This document shows positions 1 to 9,790 of a stretch of 45,094 nt of DNA, one piece after another (position 1 is the first letter of the stretch; the number at the start of each line of letters is the position of its first letter). The stretch spans positions 1,487,842 through 1,532,935 of the forward strand of contig BFEA01000065.1 of assembly GCA_003427395.1 (NCBI GenBank), given 5' to 3'. The stretch is from Chara braunii (Eukaryota > Streptophyta > Charophyceae > Charales > Characeae). The notes below the pieces were generated by a model. That model was given only the letters and a program-made list of their open reading frames with translations, did no database searches and was not told the origin of the DNA. A program made the position numbers and the translations under genes.

Positions 1-95
1 CTATAAAAAATAATGATCTCACAATATCCGAAGATTGTAAAATTCTCCAGCAAAAGACCGTTGAGGCCTTGTGTTTGTCTCAGTTAAAACCGAAA
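1..95 (+). repeat. Exact 95-bp direct repeat, copy 1
   Basis: Bases 1-95 are identical to 9480-9574 and the match stops abruptly after base 95. The window opens inside the repeat, so it may extend further left. Reading frames stay open across it in both copies, and the sequence downstream differs (71-310 versus 9575-9790). Perfect identity 9.5 kb apart implies a recent duplication or an assembly artefact. No terminal structure is visible. Confidence 0.9.
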
Positions 96-310
96 CCTTC
101 AAAATTTTTAATAACATAAATAATTTGCATATTTTTGTGGTTGATGACGAGGAGTACATTGTGCTCGAGCAACTTATATTATTCATAGGGGTAACCAAAC
201 ATGATAGAAACACCGTGTCGAAAATGCTTGATCCTATATTTCACGAGATAATAAATAGATTTGAAATGATTGAGGGTAGTGAAGGTCAATGTTGTGAACC
301 TCGGCAATGA
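71..310 (+). CDS. Hypothetical 79-residue ORF, probably a relic
   Basis: Opens at an ATG inside the 95-bp repeat and runs 79 codons in AT-rich DNA. Composition looks protein-like: mixed charged and hydrophobic residues, an acidic VVDDEE patch near residue 28 and a C-terminal pair of cysteines. No known domain is recognised. A second coding-like frame (390-884) follows in another phase, so this may be one piece of a larger frameshifted gene. Origin unknown; an organellar, cellular or large-DNA-virus source cannot be separated by eye. Confidence 0.35.
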   Translation: MFVSVKTETFKIFNNINNLHIFVVDDEEYIVLEQLILFIGVTKHDRNTVSKMLDPIFHEIINRFEMIEGSEGQCCEPRQ

Positions 311-389
311 CATATTTATATGGACATTGAAGAGTTTAGAAAACGCCCCAACGGAAGTATGTAAACAACGCACGCGCCAGTAATGTTAA

Positions 390-884
390 GAACTCCTCAC
401 TGTGAAGCGCAACTCAGATGTCACAGAATGTGACAATGAGAGAGCAAAACCAGAAACAGAGTACATTGAATTATGTCTGGTTAAAAACGTTCAACCAATG
501 TCGATAAAAATTAAAAGGGATGAAATTAATATAAAAATTTTGTGGGTAGAATGAATTGAGAATAATTTCAAGTGCATTTACAACGAATGTGTGAAGTTAA
601 AATCGAGTGAAATGGATGTGCTTGACGACAACACCGGGAATGACGAGGATGGAAAAAAAAATTGTAAAGAGTAAAACAAATATGAATTAACAGATCACAC
701 AAAAATTAGTGATGAGGAGTTTATCGACGACGTTAACATTCTCAAAAATGAGTTCTATAGGGCGAAAAAAGATGACGGCAATGATAAAGGTTTGCCTTAT
801 GAAGTGTTGTGATTATGTAAGAATTTTAACTACCCCCACTTTATTTTACGCATTGTTCATCGTTATGCGACAAACGATGTGGCT
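390..884 (+). pseudogene. Broken coding frame, 165 codons with three internal stops
   Basis: In one frame (codons starting at multiples of 3) 165 codons read through with only three stops: TGA at 552, TAA at 672 and TGA at 810. The frame is closed by TAA at 381 and 387 upstream and TGA at 885 downstream. Random DNA this AT-rich would give about three times more stops. The conceptual product is rich in Lys, Asp, Glu and Asn and includes an acidic region around 610-650 and another around 700-780. No family recognised. Best read as a decayed gene; recoding of stops is less likely. Confidence 0.4.
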
Positions 885-1663
885 TGAAAAAATTGACAGT
901 CAAAACACTAATGAATGTATGTGATGAGGGAGTAAAACCAGGAGTAGGTGGGAAACCATGGTTAATTCTTGTAAGTCGACACTGAACAATGTTGACATAC
1001 CGTAGTTTATAAAATGATATTGGTTATCTCGCTCAAGGTGCAATAACAATATTTACCAAGTTGTGCTCTAAAACCTGCATGTGTTTCACAACTCACAGAA
1101 AATGTAAGTACTAGAGAGGTCACACGATTGGTAGCATATCTTAGGGTGATAAAAAAAAAAAAAACACTTACCCGAGAGTATATATAAGGAATTTTTTTTA
1201 CGTAATTTGTGTCATTTGTCATTATCCAGAAACACAGGTGGACATTACAAAATAAAAACGTGAGTAGGAGCAACATGAAGACACAAACATGACAAACTTA
1301 TTGATAAAATAAATGTCTGTTTTTTTTGTTTTTTTTTTTAAAGACATACTAATATTGATCATCAAGAGTTCAAATTTTTTTCAACAAGAGTTGAACAAGA
1401 ATTTAACAAGAGTTCAACAACACAGCAACAATGGTCGAACATGTTTTTCAACGTTGGACCAACATTCATTCAACGTAGAGTTTTTGTTGTTCTTCGTGAT
1501 GCTCCCTGACTGACTGCAGGACCAATGTTGGTTTAATTGAGTTCATGATGAAAATAGGGGTTGCTTCCATAATAACGCATAACAACTGTTGATATACTAA
1601 AGAACTCTGACAACAGAGGAATCAAACTTGTTTCCCAAAAAAATTATTTTTTTTCTTTTGATA
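885..1663. other. AT-rich stretch without a recognisable gene
   Basis: No supportable ORF. Holds short A and T runs (about 1147-1164 and 1318-1340) and a local imperfect repetition of a CAAGAGTT motif between about 1365 and 1425. Short frames here lack protein-like composition. Confidence 0.5.
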
Positions 1664-2388
1664 CAGGGTTTGCTCCTATCTGCCTGTGCACGAACCAGGT
1701 CAGAGTCGTGGGTCACATTCGGGCATGGGGGACATTATTATAAACGGTGGTTAATCACATGTAGTGATCGGTCAGACATGAGGACCAGTCGTACATGGGA
1801 ATCGCGAGTGCATGAGCACATAAGATGTGCTCATTTCTCCTGATGTACGAACCTGTTGGTGAGAGAGTAAGTGAAGTGTCAAATACATAGTGATGATGAA
1901 CCTACCCATGTTTCGTGCTCGAGATTCATTTTTATTTTTCCCTATTTGGTAAGAAATCAAGTGGGCAGCCAGTGCGGCAGCACGTCCCTAAGTGAAGGTC
2001 TTTGCTCTACCACCATGATCAGAACATTATTCTAATATTTATTATTTACAAACATTTTTGGACTAGCCCCAATTAAGTGTTTTAATCATATGCATGACCA
2101 CCAAACAAGGAGGCAGCGAGCTCAAACAGACTGGGCGGTGTTAAGTATGGGTCAGCGGACTCGAATGTCGGGCAACCATATAGTTTTTGAACAAGCTTTT
2201 CAAAAATTTTATTTATTATTTAATTAACAACTTCTTCTTAATTATTGCAGTATGCGGAGTGAACAACAAATATGTGACAGACACGGGGAGAGTACGTTGT
2301 GTAAGCACAGCAACGACGGTGTGAGCAAAAGAACTATGTCAAACAGCGGGATACTATGTGAATATGTCATCGGACTGTTGTGTTGATG
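1664..2388 (+). repeat. 725-bp dispersed duplication, copy A
   Basis: Matches 5364-6090 along its whole length in the same orientation with scattered substitutions and only tiny indels; both copies start at CAGGGTTTGCTC and end at TGTTGTGTTGATG. A 58-codon frame (stop near 1841) is open in both copies, but about 17 of some 25 nucleotide differences change an amino acid, which argues against selection on it. A second, Cys-rich frame near 2252-2388 follows a splice-acceptor-like pyrimidine tract plus CAG and has a stop in this copy. Possibly a decayed gene 3' part or an uncharacterised transposable element. Confidence 0.85.
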
Positions 2389-2754
2389 CACTTCACCCGA
2401 CCACCATTGGCGCCGTTGCCGTGAAACGCGGCCTCTCGTGACTTTGGTCCACCTTTATAGCTGAGACGAGTTACCAAGGGATAAGAACAGTTTGGAGGGT
2501 GTGACAGAGCATGCTGCAAACGACAACGGTCAGTCTAGGTATTCCATTTGAACAGCAGACTGCGATTGGGAGTTTGATATGCAGTGAGTGAGAGACACAA
2601 TATGGTTTATGACACAAGAAGAAAGAAACGATGGTGGGAAGAGAGGGAAGCGACCGCTTCGGTTCTTGTTGCCTTACCCACCTGCTCCACAGGGACGTCG
2701 AGAAAAGGTGGGGGGGGGGTGCTGTCGCGCGGCTCCATTCTCATCGCCACCCTT
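2389..2754. other. Unique GC-moderate spacer
   Basis: Separates the 725-bp duplication from the LINE-leader fragment. Contains a run of nine G near 2708-2717. The overlapping 78- and 99-codon frames around 2584-2887 run into the leader repeat and have no domain, so they are not called as genes. Confidence 0.4.
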
Positions 2755-3215
2755 AGTTCCCGAGAGAAGGTTAACAACTGTCGTATTTTTCATCACCACT
2801 TCAGGATGCAGCCTGCCTAAACAGGTGGTTTTAAGGGTCTTCGGACCTTTCACCACTTCAGGACCATTCAGGTCTGAAAATCCTTAATGGTCCTGAAGTG
2901 GTGAAAGCTCCGAAGACCCTGAAAACCACCTGTTTACGCATGCTGCATCCTCAAATGGTAAAAGGGTTTTCATGGTCTTGGGACCTTTCACCAACTAAAG
3001 ACCATTCACAATTTTCAGACTGCCCAAAACTCTCACTTGACCACTTCAGGACACCCTTCACCACTTCAGGATGCAGCCTGCCTAAACAGGTGGTTTTCAG
3101 GGTCTTCGGACCTTTCACCACTTCAAAACCATTCAGGATTTTCAGACTGCCAAAAACTCTCACTTCAGGATTTTCATTCTTGAATTTTCAACTACCCGAT
3201 AACCGCTTGTGTAGT
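2755..3215 (+). repeat. LINE 5' leader fragment (second locus)
   Basis: Carries the same repeated modules as the leader of the LINE at 35.39-35.78 kb: CACCACTTCAGGATGCAGCC, GGGTCTTCGGACCTTTCACC, TTTTCAGACTGCC and a shared end AACCG(C/T)TTGTG. After that end the two loci diverge completely, so no LINE coding sequence follows. A stranded 5' end without the body is unusual for target-primed LINEs, whose copies normally lose the 5' end. It suggests internal deletion, or that the leader was picked up from an independent repeat family. Confidence 0.8.
2804..2950. repeat. 65-bp foldback inside the leader fragment
   Basis: Arm 2804-2868 pairs with arm 2886-2950 at 61 of 65 positions around a 17-base loop. 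The second arm is an inverted copy of the leader module, so the structure arose by inverting one repeat unit. It could form a hairpin in DNA or RNA. Confidence 0.85.
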
Positions 3216-3419
3216 TCCCTGATTTTTGCACAAATTGTCCCATTAAAATAGTCTAATTAGACAAAATCGACAATCTATCGACTGACATTTTTGGGGTTAT
3301 CAGCGGGATTCATGGATTGCTGCCATACTAAAAGGTCACTTCAACCTCATATAAAGGTGACTAATAGGGGTTGTATACAGACTCATAATTGAGGTGCGTT
3401 TGGGATCGGTGCATGGGTA

Positions 3420-3770
3420 TGCGAGTGGACTTGACGTACCAAGGACGAAGCCGAGAACTAACCCTGAGCGAGCAGGGCTGGACTGATGCACCGAAGACCA
3501 AGGCTAATGAGCGAAGGACCAGCCTAAAGCATAGAGGACCAGTACTGATTCGCGGAGGACCAACTTAACGCAGAGGACCCGTACCGATTCGCGGATGACC
3601 AGCCTAAAGCGCGGACGACCAATACCAATTCGCGGAGGACCAGCCTGTTTGCGGAAGACCTGCCTAATGTACGAAGGACCAGCCTAGATGACGGGGGACG
3701 AGGGTCTGTGCGGGAAGGACCGGCCTAAGCTACGAAGGACTGACCCGAATAATCTTGGACATGAACCTAC
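3420..3770. repeat. Degenerate GGACCAGCCTAA minisatellite
   Basis: About 14 imperfect copies of a roughly 20-25-base unit built on (C/G)GAGGACCAGCCTAA, often alternating with a GGACCAGTACTGATTCGCG variant, giving a two-unit period in places. GC-richer than its surroundings. No spacer/repeat regularity of the CRISPR kind. Confidence 0.75.
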
Positions 3771-4029
3771 GACTAGGAATTGGGTCCTGGACATAAAACT
3801 GACCCAGGCATTTTGAACCGGCTCCGACTTTATCACATAAGCATCACCGGGAGGACCGGGGCCCAAGCTACTGTTTGTGAAAGACCAAACGAACGCCGCT
3901 CGGATATAAGTCGGAATGCATGCTCGCAGTTGGGGAGGGATCATGAACTGGACATGCATGGGAACACACAAGTGTGTGTTTCCTTTCAGGCCCACAAACC
4001 AAGACAAGGTTCTGATCTGATCAGCGCAC

Positions 4030-5060
4030 AGTAATCAAAAGACGATGGTCAACGCACTGTATTTCAGAGCACAGTATTTCAACGCACTCTAACTCGCGCA
4101 CAACAATCAGCGGACAATAATTAGCGCACGATAAACAGTGCACGAGAGGATATGCTCCATATGCTCCATCAGATCAACACACAGGCTCCTCAACCGGAGT
4201 CTCCTCTACGCACGACACTAAGAGGACGGTGGTCAGCGCACTGTATTTGAGCGCACTCTAACTCGCGCACAACAATCAGTGGACGGTAATCAACGCACGA
4301 AAGGATGTGCTCCGTCTACTGAACACATGGACTCTTCAACATGGGTCTCATCGACGCGTGGTAATCAGCAGACCATGGTCAACGCACTGTATTTCAGTGC
4401 ACTGCGTTTCAACGCACCCAATTTCGCGTCCAACAAGCCACGAACAATAATTAGCCCACGAAAGGATGTGCTCCGTGTGATAAATACACGGGCTACTCAA
4501 TAGGGGTCCAATCAGTGTAGTGTGCAGCATTTCAGCACACTCTAATTTGAGTACAACAAGTAGAGGACAGTAATTAGCGAGTAGTAATTAGCGCACCAGA
4601 GGATGTACTCTATCTCGTCAACACACAGACTCCTCGTCAGGGGTCTAATCAACGTACGGTAATCAGCAGATGGTGGTAAGCGCATTCGATTTTAGTTCAC
4701 CGTATTTCAGTGCACAGTACTCAGCTGTGCAGAGTATTGCAGCACAGGGTATTTCAGCACATGGTATTTCAGTGCACTTTAATCATTTGTGCACAGTATA
4801 TCAACACACTCTTATTAGCGCACTCTTATTAGCACATGGTAATCGACGGATATTGGACAGGCATTGTAATCTGTGGGCAAAGAATAGTGCACGGTAATTA
4901 GTGAATAAAAATCAGACCACGGTTTAAACGGTAATAATCAGCCAAGGGAAATCTGGGTAACTAGTGAATGGAAATCAATGAATGGTAATTAGCAGCGAAC
5001 GGTAATCAGAGCACGGTAATCAGCGGACGTCAATGCACGACAATCAGCAGACGACAATAA
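4030..5060. repeat. Nested tandem array: ~15-base units in a ~155-base higher-order repeat
   Basis: The array is built from short units such as AATCAGCGCACGGT and TATTTCAGCGCAC. Four higher-order copies are marked by GGATGTGCTC-like boxes at about 4147, 4303, 4463 and 4610 (spacings 156, 160, 147), each followed by an ACACAGACTCCTC-like stretch. From about 4680 to 5060 only the short units continue, more degenerate. Confidence 0.75.
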
Positions 5061-5236
5061 TCAGAGGATGTTCAGAGTACACACGGTGCTCTAGCCATGC
5101 ACGCTTGGGATGCACAAATGTAGAACATGTGGTGTGTGGGGAAAAAGTGCGCGAGGAGTTTAATAGAGGAGGGTTAATCAAGCGTCTAAAAAGAACTCCT
5201 GACGGGGAAGACACACTGAGTACAGTCGAGGAGTAG
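5033..5236 (+). CDS. Weak hypothetical ORF at the array edge
   Basis: A 67-codon frame whose first part lies in the tandem array and whose second part (about 5070-5236) leaves it. The non-repetitive part has four cysteines and a basic, then acidic tail ending in VEE. No homologue recognised. It may be a remnant of a coding 3' end next to the 725-bp repeat; chance is possible. Confidence 0.2.
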   Translation: MHDNQQTTIIRGCSEYTRCSSHARLGCTNVEHVVCGEKVREEFNRGGLIKRLKRTPDGEDTLSTVEE

Positions 5237-5363
5237 GCCCCGACTTTAATCACACACGAAAACTCGTAATTTGAAATGCGTTTGAAACCACCATCGGAAG
5301 GAGCCAATTATGAGCTCTAATTGGTGCACGAATCAAGAAAGAGCACAGCGCATAAGACACAAA

Positions 5364-6090
5364 CAGGGTTTGCTCTTATCTGCCTGTACACGAACTAGAT
5401 CAGACTCATTAGTCAAATTCGGGCATGGGGAACATTATTCTAGACGGTGGTTAATCACATGTGGTGATCAGTCACACATGAGGATCAGTCATGCATCGGA
5501 ATCACGAACACATGAGCACATAAAATGTGTTCATTTCTCCTGATGTACGAACCTGTTGGTGAGAGATCAAGTGGAGTGTCGCATGCACAGTGATGATGAA
5601 CCTAACTATGTTTCTTGCTCGAGATTCATTTCTATTGTTACCTATTTGGCGAGAAATCAAGTGGGCAGCGAGTGCGGTAGCACGGCCCTAAGTGAAGGTC
5701 TTTGCTCGGCCACCATGATAAGAACATTATTCTAATATTTATTATTTATAAGCATTTTCGAACTAGTCTAAATTAAGTGTTTTCATCATATGCAAGGCCA
5801 CCACATAAACAGGCAACGAGCTCATACAGAATGAACGGTGTTAAGTATAGGTCAGGAGACTTGAATGTCGTGCAACCATATAGTTTTTCTGAACAAGATT
5901 TTTAAAAATTTTATTTATTATTTAATTGATAACTTCTTCTTGGTTATGGCAGTATGCGGAGTGAACAACGAATATTTGACGAACACGGTGAGAGTATGTT
6001 GTGTAAGCACNNCAACGACNGTGCGAGCAAAACAACTATGTTCAACAGTGGGATACTATGTGAATATATCATCGAAGTGTTGTGTTGATG
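5364..6090 (+). repeat. 725-bp dispersed duplication, copy B
   Basis: Partner of 1664-2388. The sequence before each copy is different, so the edges are real breakpoints. In this copy the Cys-rich frame downstream of the CAG acceptor-like site is open through 5865-6116 (except for undetermined bases at 6011, 6012 and 6020), whereas copy A has a stop. Cysteine positions are largely shared between the two. No family recognised. Confidence 0.85.
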
Positions 6091-6116
6091 TTATGTATTG
6101 TCGTGAGCATAGGTAG

Positions 6117-6480
6117 TGGAGGGTTGTATTAACGTCATGTATTGTATGAACATGTCAAACAGCGTGCGCAATTACAAAATGTTGTACTAGTGTGGTAAGA
6201 TGATACTACATAGCACCAAAGGACTAAGCNAAGAGTAAACTGAGAAGAGACTCTGTAAACAGAGCCTGCTCGGTGGACTAAGCGATGACTTAAAAAAACG
6301 AAGAAGAACTCGGAATACTTCGCAAGATTATGCCCAGCGTACATAAACTCCATGTGTGNAACCAATTAAATTTGTGGAAAAAAAACGTCTCATAAAGTGT
6401 TTATAATTGATAGTCATAAAGGGAGAGTCAACAATCACCCACCAAATGTCGTCACACGATACATCGATAATACTGCATTC
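6117..6480. other. Unassigned spacer with ambiguous bases
   Basis: No supportable gene. Undetermined bases at 6231 and 6359. A 76-codon reverse frame (6135-6365) has both unknown residues and no protein-like pattern. Confidence 0.4.
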
Positions 6481-6980
6481 TTAGAGTGTCATCACAAGGC
6501 GTTGCACAATGTCAAATAGCTTGTCTCCTTCAAAAGCACAAAATACAGCTTCGTCAAAATAAGAACTCGACTTTGACATTATAAAACGGATACGTCTGAG
6601 TGTCCGTCGAAAACTTAAAATTTTTACAATAACTGAGGCAATGAAATAGTGATTGTTCAGTTTGTCGCGCTGACGATACTCATTTTCTTCAACATCGATA
6701 TTCACATACAAATGAACAAAGTTCGGTAATAATTCGCTTTTTCACTGTTTGTCATATTTGTTGAGCAGAATAAACCACAGATGACATTATTCTCTCCCAT
6801 CGTAGGAGGTCTTGACACAATTTTGCAGATCGCAAAACACATATGTGTGCAAAATTTCTCATCAACTATGTACTGGCATTTGTTCATGTGCAATATAACG
6901 CAAACCAGTCCCTCCCTCCCCCTCCTTTCCACATCGTATACATGTGCAAAGATGTTAATCACCCGCCCAATACCATACAC
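6481..6980 (-). pseudogene. Two overlapping reverse frames, possible broken gene
   Basis: Reverse frames 6702-6980 (92 codons) and 6481-6711 (76 codons) overlap by 10 bases in different phases and lie head to tail. Both have protein-like composition: the first is Cys-rich, the second mixes basic helices (FRRTLRRIRF) with an acidic FDEAVFCAFEGD stretch. The abutting ends suggest one reading frame broken by an indel near 6705. No family recognised. Similar AT-rich relics lie at 390-884 and 9000-10700. Confidence 0.35.
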
Positions 6981-6999
6981 AGAGATATAGAAAAATGAC

Positions 7000-7680
7000 T
7001 ATCTTACATTGGCATTGAAATACGGAAGTTCTGACACTTTCAATTATCAGTTGTCCAAATCATGAAGCTACAAATGATGAGTTACGAAAAACAAAACAAA
7101 AAGACAAGCAAGCAGAATGCTTTGTTGAATGTCACAATGTTTCAAAAAATGTTACTATGGACCGCGTACCTTAAGCAGTGGAAAAATTCGTATATTATGA
7201 AGGAAAAAAAAATAAATTCAAGAAATGCAGGTAAAACGTAGATGTCCACGACGCACTGTGAATTTATCATCGAGTCATTATGCAAAACAATACAAAACAG
7301 ATATAACGATGGAGAAAAAGACAATTTTTCACCATAATAGACATTGGATGTATGAAAAAACAATCAGGCAAGAGAAAAGGTCGNGCACGCTCATCAAACT
7401 TGGTTGCAAACGTCAAAGATTGATTGACTACTCTTGATAGGCAAAAAAATATCATACAATTTCGATGATGCATGCTGATGGACACATCTGGTACAAAAAA
7501 TGTAAAGGAGCAGCAATGCAAACCGGACCAGGGTAACTGATCCGAACAACATTGTAGCAAAACTCATGCAGATCTGAACGATACAAAACAAAGATGCAGA
7601 GCAAATCACTAGAAGAATAACAGTGTTGCCTTGCGATCCCATTTTCAAAATGTCAGTTCGGTGTTGTCATCAATCGAAAT
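7000..7680. other. Unassigned AT-rich segment with one hydrophobic reverse frame
   Basis: The only frame of note is on the reverse strand at 7394-7648 (84 codons). Its first 55 residues are almost all hydrophobic, as in a signal peptide plus membrane span. An ambiguous base at 7384 lies just past its stop. Overlapping reverse frames in other phases look equally hydrophobic, so composition alone may explain it. Confidence 0.25.
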
Positions 7681-7839
7681 GATCAACTGATTGATTCAGA
7701 GAGAGACAGAGACATACTCTCATCCTTCCTCGACGTCCGTCCTCCCCTTTTCCCCTCCCCCTTCCTCCCNCCCTTCCAGGTCAGAATCGACACACGAGTT
7801 TGTGAACAGTCTGGTAGTGTTTTGAAACAGATTACAAAC

Positions 7840-8630
7840 AAATCATCAAATCAAAGAATCAATCAGTCGATCAAAAAACGCATTGATAGATGATTACACT
7901 AATTGATAAATGGATTGATTGAATGATAGAGTGGGTTTAACACTAGGGGAGAGAGAGACCCCCCCCCTCCTCCCCTCCACCCTCCCTTTCTCCGCACATT
8001 CATGTACACCCTGCCTGACTAATCCGAGGACAAAGAAAATAAAATACAATCTCTTTGATTGATTGATTGGTTGATTGATTGTTTTATTGTTTGCATGCGT
8101 CTGTGTATGTGTGAGTGTGGGTATATAAGTGTGTTGTAAGAGAGTCTCTTTCTCTCCCCCTGCTACGTCCCCAATATGTCGATTTCCCCTACACAGTGTA
8201 CACACACACACACACACATGCACATGCACACAGGCACAGATACACACACACACATACACAAACAGACGCACACGCATACACACACACAGATAGAAACACA
8301 AACAGACATTCTGATTTTGTTCATCCTATTGATGGAAGTAAACACACACACACAAGCATATTAGTATATATGAAGGAAGTACACACACACACACAAGTAT
8401 ATAAGTATATATTTTTATGATATAGCAGAAGATTCATTCAAGTTTGTTCATTTTATCGATGGACGCACACACATAAACGCACAAACACACACACATATAC
8501 ACACACAAACACACACGTACGCACACACGCATATACACACACACGTGTAATAGTGTATGTGTTGATGTTATACTCTCTCTCTCACACACACACACACACA
8601 TATAAACACATACACACAGAAAGGTTTATT
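7840..8630. repeat. Low-complexity block: ATTG/AATC runs and (CA)n
   Basis: Short AATC and ATTG/GATT runs (7840-7925 and 8055-8088) are followed by interrupted (CA)n at about 8199-8300, 8342-8395, 8465-8545 and 8584-8620. The 135-codon reverse and 101-codon forward frames over it are dinucleotide-repeat artefacts. Confidence 0.9.
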
Positions 8631-8677
8631 TTAACTCTATCTTGTGTTTGCAATGACGTTTGTGTTTTTTTTTTTGG

Positions 8678-8683
<6 letters not shown>

Positions 8684-8738
<55 letters not shown>
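8684..8738. repeat. (CT)n microsatellite
   Basis: Uninterrupted CT dinucleotides for about 55 bases, followed by T-rich sequence with more CTCTC. It lies immediately upstream of the Nad7-like fragment. Confidence 0.95.
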
Positions 8739-8741
<3 letters not shown>

Positions 8742-8819
8742 TTTTTTTCTCTCTCCGTTTTCTCTCTGTCTCTCCATCTCTCTCTCGTTGTGTATCTTTT
8801 TTTTGTTTCTTTGCATTTT

Positions 8820-8964
8820 ATGGATGTGTATTGTGAAACTTTATCACAAGAAGTAAAAAAATTAACTTTCAATTTCGGACCTCAACACCCAGTTGCTCAT
8901 GGTGTCTTAAGATTAGTTTTGGAAAATCAATGGAGAAGTGGTGGAGCGTGGAGACGCACATATT
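8820..8964 (+). pseudogene. Fragment of complex I 49-kDa subunit (Nad7/NDUFS2/NuoD), frameshifted
   Basis: The translation from 8862 gives LTFNFGPQHPVAHGVLRLVL, the hallmark N-terminal block of the quinone-site subunit of NADH:ubiquinone oxidoreductase; the QHPxxHG loop holds a quinone-contacting histidine. One extra base at about 8925 shifts the frame, and the homology continues in the new phase from 8926 with NGEVVERGDAHI, ending at 8964. The rest of the ~400-residue protein is missing. Codons are AT-rich, as in mitochondrial DNA, so a nuclear mitochondrial insertion is likely; a relic exon of a nuclear gene is the alternative. Confidence 0.8.
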
Positions 8965-8989
8965 AGTGCAAAACGTAATCAGAAGAAGT

Positions 8990-9479
8990 ATAAAAAATAT
9001 GATTTGTGAATGTTTACTGGTATATATAATGTTCGTGAAATGACGATGCACGAAGTGAAAAAATTATNCCGAAAGCAGGANATAAAAAGAATTTCGTAAA
9101 CGCAGCTGAGGCGGCTGTTGAAAAAGTGATGAAGTTTACAAATNGATATANAACAAAGAACGAGATCGATATGTTGAAAACACGGATTTCTGAATAATTT
9201 GATTTAGATATTCATTTGAAAGCACATTGAATGTGAATATNTCAAACATAAGCAATGCAAAAGCGGTTATCGATAGGTTGGATAATAGATTGAAGGATCT
9301 AACTATAGACATACCATCAAATAACACATCAAGAGTACATAAAAGTNAAAAGCGAAGGACGTATTTTCATAGATTTATGAACAGGATGAGGCTGATAAGA
9401 CAATGGTACGAAGGTTGGTCAAGACGAGCATTGTGGATGAATATAATTATCCCGAATTAAGAAAAAAAANCGCAGATAA
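8990..9479 (+). pseudogene. Unidentified coding relic with frame changes and Ns
   Basis: Coding-like stretches occur in successive phases: one around 9085-9195, another at 9227-9460, and a third phase at about 9385-9478 ending in the 95-bp repeat. Seven undetermined bases (9068, 9081, 9144, 9151, 9241, 9347, 9470) fall here. Predicted segments are Lys/Glu/Asn/Asp-rich with heptad-like leucine and isoleucine spacing. No family identified. Either a decayed gene or poor consensus over a real one. Confidence 0.35.
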
Positions 9480-9574
9480 CTATAAAAAATAATGATCTCA
9501 CAATATCCGAAGATTGTAAAATTCTCCAGCAAAAGACCGTTGAGGCCTTGTGTTTGTCTCAGTTAAAACCGAAA
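9480..9574 (+). repeat. Exact 95-bp direct repeat, copy 2
   Basis: Identical to 1-95. Preceded by the coding relic of 8990-9479 and followed by a different coding-like stretch, so the repeat joins different neighbours at its two sites. Confidence 0.9.
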
Positions 9575-9790
9575 TCTTTGTGCATATGATAGACGTTTTT
9601 CGTGTCACAACGAAAGATACGTTTATCACGATCCTGTGCAACAATGTTCTTAAGGAACTCGATTTTCGATTGCAGATCATCACTAAATGATGTGTGTGAA
9701 TATACCCTCAATTATTATTGCCAACACAAACAGGATGCGATTATTTTTCTAGGGAAGGAAGATTCAAGACGAAACAAAATCGTTCAGTGA
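9575..9790 (+). pseudogene. Coding-like continuation after the 95-bp repeat
   Basis: The phase used by the ORF at 71-310 stays open here to a TGA near 9688, then a different phase (ORF 9602-9790) gives protein-like sequence in its second half. No homologue recognised. Consistent with a related but shuffled paralogue of the relic at 1-310. Confidence 0.3.

Noticed and set aside
390-884. Alternative genetic code
   Set aside because: Only one short region would need it and both TGA and TAA would have to be sense; the rest of the window shows ordinary decay.
1664-1841. 58-codon ORF conserved in both copies of the 725-bp repeat as a real gene
   Set aside because: Roughly 17 of about 25 nucleotide differences change the amino acid, so there is no sign of purifying selection.
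3420-5060. CRISPR array
   Set aside because: Units are adjacent and degenerate, with no unique spacers of constant size, and the DNA is eukaryotic.
7894-8420. Long His-Thr and Cys-Val repeat ORFs
   Set aside because: Products of (CA)n read in different frames; no unique sequence of note.
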